Positions 1 to 5,101 of a DNA stretch of 6,002 bases are shown here, piece after piece (position 1 is the stretch's first letter; every line of letters begins with the position of its first letter). Made by a program: the position numbers and the translations under genes. The notes beneath the pieces are model-generated. The model was not told the origin of the DNA and searched no databases. It was given only the letters and a program-made list of their open reading frames with translations. This stretch comes from Verrucomicrobiales bacterium (GTDB lineage: Bacteria > Verrucomicrobiota > Verrucomicrobiia > Verrucomicrobiales > DEV007), in assembly GCA_017991025.1 (NCBI GenBank), contig JAGNMT010000238.1:1-6002 (forward strand). Direction: 5' to 3'.

Positions 1-1
1 C

Positions 2-91
2 CTCTCTGCTCGCCACATCGAACAGGGTCAGGTTGCCGCTTCAACCCGGTTGACTCAGGCGCTTCGTGAGGGACTTTCCATGAATGAGTGA
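2..91 (+). CDS. C-terminal end of an upstream gene, possibly DUF370/RemA-like (partial)
   Basis: An open frame enters from the left edge and ends at TGA 89-91, giving a 29-residue tail that starts LSARHIEQGQVAAS and ends in GLSMNE. It overlaps the gmk start by 8 bases (ATGAGTGA), which suggests translational coupling in one operon. In many bacteria the gene just before gmk is a DUF370/RemA-type regulator or YicC. DUF370 proteins end shortly after a strand of the form VVLSA followed by a short helix, and the LSA here followed by VAASTRL could be that end. The fit is loose. The YicC C-terminus as I know it looks different. The frame itself is moderately supported by the operon-like overlap; the family name is a guess. 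Confidence 0.42.
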   Translation, partial: LSARHIEQGQVAASTRLTQALREGLSMNE

Positions 92-728
92 TTTGGAATT
101 TCAGCGGCGGGGTATCTTGTGCGTGGTCTCGGGACCATCGGGATCGGGCAAAACGACGCTTTGCCGCCGTTTCTCGGAATCCGATCCGGCAGCCGTCTAC
201 GCGATCTCGGCGACGACACGAAGACCGCGCGAAGGGGAGCGGAACGGGGTTGATTACTATTTCCTCGTTCGTGAGGAGTTCGAGGTCCGCGTTTCCCGGG
301 GTGAGTTCCTCGAATATGCCGAGGTCCATGGCAATCTTTACGGCACCCTGAAAAGCGAAGTAATCAGTCACATCGAGGCAGGTCGGGATGTGCTGCTGGA
401 CCTCGATGTGCAGGGCGCGGATTTTGTCCGCAGCCAGACCGATCCGTTTATTCGCGAGGCCCATGTCGATATCTTCATTCTCCCATCGAATGACGAGGAG
501 CTCACCCGCCGTCTCAATCTCCGCGGTACCGAGACGCCGGAGCAACTCTCCCTGCGTCTCCGCAATGCACACGAGGAAATGCGGCACTGGCCCGACTACC
601 ACTATACCATCGTGAGCGGTGACAGGGAGGCCGATTTCGCCACTTTTTGTGCGATTTTCACCGGCGAACGATGCCGCTCAAGCCGCTTGCGCAAGAGCCC
701 GGGTGAAACGACCTTTCCCGGTGTCTGA
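84..728 (+). CDS. gmk: Guanylate kinase
   Basis: This is a 214-residue cytosolic enzyme that phosphorylates GMP to GDP with ATP, and so supplies guanine nucleotides. Visible landmarks are the P-loop GPSGSGKTT (residues 17-25), the GMP-binding stretch TTRRPREGERNGVDY (44-58) with its arginines, GEFLEYAEVHGNLYGT (73-88), the LLDLDVQGA strand (104-112) and the lid RLNLRGTETPEQLSLRL (143-159). Length is normal for the family. Near the end the usual VND pattern reads IVSGD (176-180), and the last 15 or so residues are unlike typical Gmk tails. ATG 84 is chosen because the protein aligns from there and a GAGGGA (68-73) lies 10 bases upstream. The nearby ATG at 80 belongs to the upstream frame. The gene overlaps both neighbours by 8 bases and heads the nucleotide/CoA operon visible here. 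Confidence 0.96.
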   Translation: MSDLEFQRRGILCVVSGPSGSGKTTLCRRFSESDPAAVYAISATTRRPREGERNGVDYYFLVREEFEVRVSRGEFLEYAEVHGNLYGTLKSEVISHIEAGRDVLLDLDVQGADFVRSQTDPFIREAHVDIFILPSNDEELTRRLNLRGTETPEQLSLRLRNAHEEMRHWPDYHYTIVSGDREADFATFCAIFTGERCRSSRLRKSPGETTFPGV

Positions 729-1281
729 TAACTCAACAAGCAAAACCGTCGTTCTCGGTGTGACCGGATCGATCGCGGCCTACAAAGCGGCCGATCTCGT
801 AAGCCGCCTCAAAAAGCGCGGCCACGAAGTGCATGTCGTCATGACCCGTGACGCGCAGGAGTTCATCACCCCGCTGACCTTGCAGGTGCTCTCCCGCCAG
901 CCGGTGACCGGCAGCCTCTACGATGAAAAGCAAAGCTGGCACCCGGGACATATCGAGCTGGCCGACAAGGCGGACCTGCTCGTCGTCGCCCCGGCGACGG
1001 CGAATGTGATCGCCCGTTTTGCGAACGGCATCGCCGACGACAGCCTCGGGGCGATTTACCTCGCTACTCTGGCTCCTGTTCTGATCGCACCGGCGATGAA
1101 TGGGAAAATGTGGAAACATCCCGCAACGCAGGCCAATGTCGCGACCTTGAAAGGGCGCGGGGTTTCTTTTATCGGCCCCGAGGAGGGCATGCTCGCCTGC
1201 GGTTACGAGGGGATCGGCCGACTCTGGCCGGTCGAGGGCATCGAGGCGGAGATAGAGCGCCTTCTTGGTGGCAATTCCTGA
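721..1281 (+). CDS. coaC: Phosphopantothenoylcysteine decarboxylase, stand-alone CoaC flavoprotein
   Basis: This FMN-dependent enzyme of the HFCD flavoprotein family decarboxylates 4'-phosphopantothenoylcysteine to 4'-phosphopantetheine in coenzyme A synthesis. With GTG 721 as start it has 186 residues. It shows the flavin-binding GVTGSIAAYK (13-22), the catalytic histidine in HIEL (His77), the APATANVIARFANGIADD segment (90-107), the PAMNGKMW substrate motif (124-131), and ACGYEGIGRL (159-168) with the reactive Cys160. It ends where the decarboxylase domain ends, so it is not fused to CoaB. The frame is open further back, with GTG 703 and ATG 619 as alternatives; the latter would add 34 residues lying over gmk coding sequence and looks spurious. 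GTG 721 gives an 8-base overlap with the gmk stop, the same layout as at the gmk start. No good ribosome binding site is seen for it, so coupling to gmk translation is likely. Confidence 0.93.
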   Translation: MSDNSTSKTVVLGVTGSIAAYKAADLVSRLKKRGHEVHVVMTRDAQEFITPLTLQVLSRQPVTGSLYDEKQSWHPGHIELADKADLLVVAPATANVIARFANGIADDSLGAIYLATLAPVLIAPAMNGKMWKHPATQANVATLKGRGVSFIGPEEGMLACGYEGIGRLWPVEGIEAEIERLLGGNS

Positions 1282-1294
1282 TACGACAAGAGTC

Positions 1295-1936
1295 ATGCAT
1301 TTTCTGATCACCGCAGGGCCAACCCGTGAGCCGATTGACCCGGTCCGTTATCTTTCAAACCGGTCTTCAGGAAAAATGGGCTATGCCCTCGCAGGGGCCG
1401 CATTCGAAGCCGGCCATACGGTGACACTCATTTCCGGCCCCGTGGCGATATCCGCTCCCGTCGGCGTGCCGGTTATTCATGTCGAGACTGCTCAGGAGAT
1501 GTTCGATGCGGTCGCTGCCCGCATCAAGGGGGCGGATGTTGCTATTTTCTGCGCGGCCGTGGCTGACTACCGGGTTGCCTCCGTCGCCGGGGAGAAGATC
1601 AAAAAATCGAAGGACGAACTCACCCTGACATTGGTGAAAAACCCCGACATTCTCGGCAGCGCCCGCTCCGTCTTCGGGTTCGCGGGATTCCTCGTCGGTT
1701 TTGCCGCCGAGACGAGCGACCTGGCCCGACATGCCTTCGATAAGTTGAAGCGTAAGAAATGCGACTTGCTCGTCGCCAATGATGTCAGCCGCAGCGACAT
1801 TGCCTTTGACCGGGAAGTGAACGAAGTCGCCCTCTTTTTTCCCGACGGTTCCCGCGAAGACCTGCCTCTAGCCTCGAAGCGTGAGATTGCGGCAGCATTG
1901 ATCGGGCGCATCGAGTCGCTTTCGAGGAAAAAATGA
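1295..1936 (+). CDS. coaB: Phosphopantothenate-cysteine ligase, stand-alone CoaB
   Basis: This enzyme joins cysteine to 4'-phosphopantothenate using a nucleotide triphosphate, the step just before CoaC. From ATG 1295 it has 213 residues. Family motifs in order are ITAGPTREPIDPVRYLSN (5-22), SSGKMG (24-29), AAVADYR (87-93), KIKK (101-104), LVKNPDIL (113-120), VGFAAET (134-140), KCDLLVANDVS (155-165) and NEVALF (176-181). Asn22 in the SNRSSGKMG stretch and the KIKK lysines match residues known to matter in the E. coli CoaBC synthetase domain. ATG 1295 is preferred because the fold starts with MHFLITAGP. In-frame TTG 1265 and GTG 1268 would overlap the coaC end and add about 10 residues of no known role. 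An AAGAG lies only 2 bases before ATG 1295, too close for a good site. CoaC ends 13 bases upstream, so the two are surely cotranscribed. Confidence 0.93.
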   Translation: MHFLITAGPTREPIDPVRYLSNRSSGKMGYALAGAAFEAGHTVTLISGPVAISAPVGVPVIHVETAQEMFDAVAARIKGADVAIFCAAVADYRVASVAGEKIKKSKDELTLTLVKNPDILGSARSVFGFAGFLVGFAAETSDLARHAFDKLKRKKCDLLVANDVSRSDIAFDREVNEVALFFPDGSREDLPLASKREIAAALIGRIESLSRKK

Positions 1937-2016
1937 CAATTTATGCGTCGCCAAGAGCGACTTCCGGTCTCATGATGTCAATGTCCGGTAGATTACCTGA
2001 TCCCAAATAGTAGAAA
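1937..2016. other. Intergenic gap between coaB and the cytochrome gene
   Basis: This 80-base gap separates the gmk-coaC-coaB operon from the next gene. It holds a 5-base inverted repeat, GTCGC at 1947-1951 and GCGAC at 1957-1961, with no T-run after it. I see no convincing -35/-10 pair and no Shine-Dalgarno sequence before ATG 2017. Whether the cytochrome gene has its own promoter cannot be told from the bases. Confidence 0.5.
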
Positions 2017-2478
2017 ATGAAAAACTCCCTTCACTTGATCTCTCTCGTCGCACTCTTCTTCGCCTTCGGTTCCTGCTGGCATCTTGCGGCAGAGCCGGCC
2101 GGAAAAGGCTTTCGGTTCCCCGGTGGTGATGCCGAAGCGGGGCGTGAGGCTTTTATTGGATTGAGTTGCGTCCAGTGTCATACCGTCGCCAAAGTGGAAC
2201 TCCCCGACCTCAAAGGCAATCGCCGCCTCAATCTCACGCTGGGCAAAGAAATTCGTTTTGCGAAGAATTACGAAGCTCTCGTCACTGCCATTACGAATCC
2301 CAAGCACGTCGTTACCGAACAATACCGCGCAATCCTCACGAAGGCAGAAGTGCAGGGGAGCATCGAGCCGCTGATGCCCGATTTTACGAATGACATGAGT
2401 GCCCGTCAATTGATGGACATCGTTGCTTTTCTCGATGAGGCTTACCGCAAGGCGCTTCCCGACTACGGAGCCAAATAA
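2017..2478 (+). CDS. Exported mono-haem c-type cytochrome, class I-like
   Basis: This 153-residue protein has a basic, hydrophobic leader (MKNSLHLISLVALFFAFGSC) typical of Sec export. Cleavage could fall after LAA (residues 23-25). Cys20, after FGS, could alternatively be a lipid anchor, although the lipobox is weak because Phe replaces the usual Leu. One haem site is present, CVQCH (51-55), giving covalent haem with His55 as a ligand. Met120 in PLMPDF is the likely second axial ligand, followed by a closing helix, MSARQLMDIVAFLDEAYR, as in class I cytochromes c. The spacing is that of a small electron carrier or a subunit of a periplasmic redox enzyme; the partner is unknown. The stretch between haem and Met (TLGKEIRFAKNYEALVTAITNPKHVV) reminds me of small SoxX-like cytochromes, but no sox genes are near. 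No Shine-Dalgarno sequence is visible. Confidence 0.87.
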   Translation: MKNSLHLISLVALFFAFGSCWHLAAEPAGKGFRFPGGDAEAGREAFIGLSCVQCHTVAKVELPDLKGNRRLNLTLGKEIRFAKNYEALVTAITNPKHVVTEQYRAILTKAEVQGSIEPLMPDFTNDMSARQLMDIVAFLDEAYRKALPDYGAK

Positions 2479-2497
2479 TTCTATATCCCTGAATTTC

Positions 2498-2812
2498 ATG
2501 CGTAAAGAAATTGAAGAAATCCGCCAGGCCCTGATCTCGATCGACGCCCTTGATGATGAGGCGCGGGCGGCCCTTGTCACCCTTGAGGAAGCCGTCGAGG
2601 AGATCGACCGGCATCCCGAGTCCGCGCGGGTCAGAAATGTCGTGGAGGAAACAGCGGGAACCCTCGTCGGAACCGATCAGGAGGCCCATCGCGGCCTCGC
2701 CGGGAAGTGGCAGGAACTGAAAGAGGGCATTTCCCACTGGGAGGATGATCACCCTGCCGTGGTTCTCGCGATCGGTCGTATTTCCGACTCTCTCGCGGCA
2801 GTGGGGCTCTGA
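2498..2812 (+). CDS. Small helical protein, DUF4404-like
   Basis: This is a 104-residue acidic, helix-rich protein without signal peptide or membrane segment, so probably cytosolic. The first half (residues 1-40) has the heptad-like spacing of a coiled coil. The C-terminal part, WQELKEGISHWEDDHPAVVLAIGRISDSLAAVGL (71-104), matches my memory of DUF4404 proteins, which end in a pattern like HP.l...i..i.d.La..G(I/L). No function is established for that family as far as I know, and none is proposed here. ATG 2498 is chosen because the DUF4404-like pattern starts there; the frame is open back to 2423, but that would overlap the cytochrome gene by 56 bases. It begins 19 bases after the cytochrome stop, so the two may be cotranscribed, and it ends 2 bases from the end of the convergent rlpA-like gene. 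Confidence 0.78.
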   Translation: MRKEIEEIRQALISIDALDDEARAALVTLEEAVEEIDRHPESARVRNVVEETAGTLVGTDQEAHRGLAGKWQELKEGISHWEDDHPAVVLAIGRISDSLAAVGL

Positions 2813-2814
2813 AG

Positions 2815-3282
2815 TTAATTCTCGACGCCGCGCAGAACTTCAACACGGCACTGGGTTACCCCCCGGCCCACGAAGTCGAGTTTCTTCGCAGCGCCGATCG
2901 AGACGTCGAGAACTCTTCCGTGAGTATAGGGACCACGGTCGGTAATCCTGAGGATTGCCGAGCGCTCATTCACCAGATTTGTCACTTCAACGAGCGTGCC
3001 GAAGGGTAGGGTGCGGTGCGCAGCGGTGTCTCCGGAATCCGAAAGCCGTTCTCCGCTTGCCGTCCTCGTTCCACCGTTTGTCTTGACGCTGTACCAGGAC
3101 GTCTTCCCGGAAAACACCTCGCCCGTTTTTACCAGTCCCAATTCCGGGAAATCCGGGGCACGTTTGACCACTACTGATGGATTGGCTGCTCCTGATGTGC
3201 CGGACAGATCGAGCATCTCGCAACCGGAAAAGAAGAGGCTTGGGAAAATCACCCAGAAGGGAATAAAGGAAAATCGTTTCAT
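2815..3282 (-). CDS. rlpA: RlpA-like septal/rare lipoprotein, double-psi beta-barrel
   Basis: This 155-residue putative lipoprotein starts at ATG 3282. The leader MKRFSFIPFWVIFPSLFFSG is followed by Cys21 (FFSGC), a plausible lipobox with Phe in the usual Leu position. The RlpA domain runs from about residue 59 to 151: TSWYS (61-65), TASGERLSD (74-82), AAHRTLPFGTLVEVTNLVNERSA (87-109), ITDRGPYTHGRVLDVS (113-128) and AAKKL (131-135). Glu78, His89 and Asp115 correspond to the conserved polar residues of the lytic transglycosylase site known from Pseudomonas RlpA. In that enzyme the protein cuts glycan strands lacking stem peptides at the division septum. The C-terminal SPOR domain of long RlpA proteins is absent, so septal targeting cannot be assumed. 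The frame is open back to 3378, but that would run into the upstream cytochrome gene. It follows that gene by 25 bases on the same strand. Confidence 0.9.
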   Translation of the reverse strand: MKRFSFIPFWVIFPSLFFSGCEMLDLSGTSGAANPSVVVKRAPDFPELGLVKTGEVFSGKTSWYSVKTNGGTRTASGERLSDSGDTAAHRTLPFGTLVEVTNLVNERSAILRITDRGPYTHGRVLDVSIGAAKKLDFVGRGVTQCRVEVLRGVEN

Positions 3283-3307
3283 CCACGAGAGGCGTCTCAA
3301 ACTCTGA

Positions 3308-3727
3308 CTATTCCTTTGCTTGGTAGCTTGGCTTGATCCTGCCGACCGGCCCTTTCGGCCAATCGGCTCCCTCGGCAATCCATTGACGAATCAGCTTAAT
3401 CTCGTCCACGTTCGGGCGGGGGCCGACCATGGGCATGGCCTTTTCATGAATTCTCGGCGACTCGAGCGCGATGATCATAAGGCTTTCGTCCGGCTTGCCG
3501 GGGACGATAATCGGTTGGCCGGCAGCCGTCTTCACGAAGGCGAGTGCAGCCGACTCAAAACTGACCCGGTCGGGCAGGGTTTCCTGATTATGACAGTGGG
3601 CGCACTTCTCCGCGAGGATGGGTTTGATCGTCTCTTTAAATGAGAGTTTTGCAACTTCCTGCGCTGACATCATCGCTGGCGTAATGAAGGTGAGAGCGGC
3701 AAGTGACGCGAGATGATACAGTTTCAT
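3308..3727 (-). CDS. Exported mono-haem cytochrome, planctomycete-type (PSCyt1-like)
   Basis: This 139-residue protein starts at ATG 3727 with a clear Sec signal peptide (MKLYHLASLAALTFITPAMMSA, cleavage probably before QE). It has the order typical of planctomycete cytochrome C domains: LSFKETIKPILAEKCAHCH with the haem site CAHCH (42-46), a SFESAALAF segment (56-64), IIVPGKPDESLMI (73-85), a methionine pair in KAMPMVGP (Met98, Met100, one the likely axial ligand), and the closing IRQWIAEGADWP (113-124). In Planctomycetes and Verrucomicrobia this domain usually sits at the N-terminus of large PSD1-type proteins or stands alone. Here it is alone, with only a short tail after WP. It is a periplasmic electron carrier by motif; its partner is unknown. 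ATG 3727 is chosen over an in-frame start at 3748 because the signal peptide begins there. Confidence 0.9.
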   Translation of the reverse strand: MKLYHLASLAALTFITPAMMSAQEVAKLSFKETIKPILAEKCAHCHNQETLPDRVSFESAALAFVKTAAGQPIIVPGKPDESLMIIALESPRIHEKAMPMVGPRPNVDEIKLIRQWIAEGADWPKGPVGRIKPSYQAKE

Positions 3728-3803
3728 ACGGGGGATGGATATGACCAAAGTAATCCGGATTTCCCCGCCCGCAATTGATAGCGGCCCCTGTTTGTCAAGT
3801 CCC

Positions 3804-3821
3804 TCGATAACAGCTTATCGA
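3804..3821. repeat. Short perfect palindrome overlapping a stop codon
   Basis: TCGATAA (3804-3810) and TTATCGA (3815-3821) form a 7-base perfect stem around the loop CAGC. The right arm contains the TAA stop (3815-3817 on the - strand) of the membrane protein gene. No T-run follows on either strand, and the stem is AT-rich, so a factor-independent terminator is unlikely. It could slow termination or be chance. The gap 3728-3814 also holds a TTGACA on the - strand (3798-3793) upstream of the PSCyt1-like gene, but no -10 box at the right distance. Confidence 0.35.
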
Positions 3822-4951
3822 TTCCGGAGAAGGTGTCGGAATCCGAATGCCAGAGGGATGGCGGAAACGAGCATACAAGCGAAGGCAATCCGGCCGAAAA
3901 CCCGGGAAGTCTTGACAAGGTCGTTTAAAAAGTCGTCGCGAAACGATTCAAAGCTGCCATAGGCGATCACGCGTGTATCGATGAGGGACGACGATTTTTT
4001 CCCGTCGGAAGCGGTGATTGTCTCCCCGGGCCCTGCCCAGACCACGACCGGGTCCCCTCGACGTAACGCGTTCTGCCGGAGATTCTTTCCGCTATCCGGC
4101 CAGTTGAAAGACTGTCGTGGAGAGGTGATTCCCGAGACTACGACAACAGCGCCGTCGGCCATTCGCATCTCGTATTGCGGAGGCAGGAAAGTAGGAATAT
4201 CGGGCTTGATACCCGCTCCCGGTACCCGTTTCGTGAAAAAGGCCACATACTCAGGATCTTCTCCAGCAGCCCCGGTCGGCAGTACCGGTCCTCCAATCAA
4301 ACCGACAGCTAAAATACCCAACCGATGGTTTCCATGAGGCTGCGATAAGAGGCGTTCCACCTCCGCCCCCGTCGTAGCCACCGGAGAATCGGGCAACACC
4401 TTTTCGTCGGTTGCTTCCAGCCACCAGACCGTCGCGACGATAAACATAACGATCGAAATAACGACTGTAAGACCGGCCGCCTGAACGGCCTGCTGTTTTC
4501 CGCGGGTCCGCGGAATGACCACTTGAATCACGAGCCAGGCGAGACAACCGAGAAAGTAAAAGGACACGCTGTTATCGAGAGATTTTTCAAACGAGAGGAG
4601 ATTGACCGAAGAGGAAGTAAGAAACACTGCGACGAGAACAAGGATTAGTCCCGTGGCGATCAGGAGAGGCTTCCATACCCGATGCCGGCTCAACCAGAGA
4701 AAAACGAGTCCGACGAGGATGATGCCCGCCGCGATCCACCAGCGTGCGGCATCGGTGGCGTACGGCGAGGTCAAATAGAAAAGGGTGACCACCGCCGACG
4801 CGAGACCTATGGTCGGGAAGAGTCGGTCCCCGCGCTTCAAAGCAAAGATCACCCAGACGATCGCCGAGAGCGCGAGCGCAACGAAGAAGAGTCCGTGTAA
4901 ATCCGCATCTGTCAGCTTTCGGCCGAAAAGGGTGACTGATTGGAGGTTCAT
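3815..4951 (-). CDS. Polytopic membrane protein with large outer domain, function unknown
   Basis: I do not recognise this 378-residue protein. Hydrophobic segments lie at about residues 18-38, 44-62, 70-88, 94-112, 128-147, 158-178 and 352-371. Basic loops KRGDR (39-43), RHRVWK (89-94), PRTRGK (147-152) and the C-terminal RHLLRNR all fall on one side if the N-terminus is outside, so the positive-inside rule puts residues 179-350 outside the cytoplasm. That domain contains LGILAVGLIGGPVLPTG (211-227), EYVAFFTKR (234-242), YEMRMADGAVVVVSG (260-274) and LRRGDPVVVWAG (296-307). The order of a beta-rich block, a D/G-rich strand, a GDPVVVW strand, then a helix and a last membrane segment resembles GIDE/BAM-type membrane domains, but this is a weak visual match. 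ATG 4951 has no ribosome binding site; the strand even reads CCCTCCTTC before it. No signal of transfer or truncation is seen. Confidence 0.82.
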   Translation of the reverse strand: MNLQSVTLFGRKLTDADLHGLFFVALALSAIVWVIFALKRGDRLFPTIGLASAVVTLFYLTSPYATDAARWWIAAGIILVGLVFLWLSRHRVWKPLLIATGLILVLVAVFLTSSSVNLLSFEKSLDNSVSFYFLGCLAWLVIQVVIPRTRGKQQAVQAAGLTVVISIVMFIVATVWWLEATDEKVLPDSPVATTGAEVERLLSQPHGNHRLGILAVGLIGGPVLPTGAAGEDPEYVAFFTKRVPGAGIKPDIPTFLPPQYEMRMADGAVVVVSGITSPRQSFNWPDSGKNLRQNALRRGDPVVVWAGPGETITASDGKKSSSLIDTRVIAYGSFESFRDDFLNDLVKTSRVFGRIAFACMLVSAIPLAFGFRHLLRNR

Positions 4952-5101
4952 GAAGGAGGGTTCACTCGTCCAGAGTTCCAGAATATCGCCGGGGGAGCGA
5001 AAGATTGTCCTGATTTCACGGAATTCTACCGCCGGAACGGAGGAGTTCTTACTTTTACGCCTTTCCGGGCGCTGGGAAAGGACGGATTTCTCAAATGGCT
5101 C
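4952..5101. other. Intergenic gap between hydrolase and membrane protein genes
   Basis: The gap is 150 bases between two - strand genes. Apart from the hairpin at 5060-5081 I see no clear promoter hexamers on the - strand. The + strand has a GAAGGAGGG (4952-4960), but no real gene starts after it; the + strand frames here look like shadows. Confidence 0.4.
5060..5081 (-). terminator. Hairpin after the hydrolase gene, possible terminator
   Basis: CCTTTCC (5060-5066) and GGAAAGG (5075-5081) make a perfect 7-base stem with an 8-base loop. It starts about 20 bases after the hydrolase stop on the - strand, where a terminator would be expected. The - strand continues CGTAAAAGTAAG, not a T-run, so it is not a textbook factor-independent terminator and may act only weakly or not at all. 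Confidence 0.35.

Noticed and set aside
619..720. Longer coaC starting at ATG 619
   Set aside because: The added residues are an out-of-frame copy of gmk coding sequence and match nothing in the CoaC family; the decarboxylase motifs begin after 721.
733..1311. 192-residue open frame on the - strand across coaC
   Set aside because: It lies wholly antisense to a well-supported gene, shows no family motif, and is the kind of long shadow expected at this GC content.
1947..1961. Possible terminator after coaB (GTCGC/GCGAC)
   Set aside because: The stem is only 5 bases and no T-run follows.
2017..2478. SoxX-type sulfur-oxidation cytochrome
   Set aside because: The likeness is limited to general class I cytochrome features, and no other sox gene is in the window.
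1993..2580. 195-residue open frame on the - strand across the cytochrome and DUF4404-like genes
   Set aside because: It covers the coding strand of a CXXCH cytochrome with signal peptide and has no motif of its own.
3728..3798. Promoter for the PSCyt1-like gene based on TTGACA on the - strand (3798-3793)
   Set aside because: No -10-like hexamer lies 16-18 bases downstream; the nearest, TATCAA, is 12 bases away, so the hexamer is probably chance.
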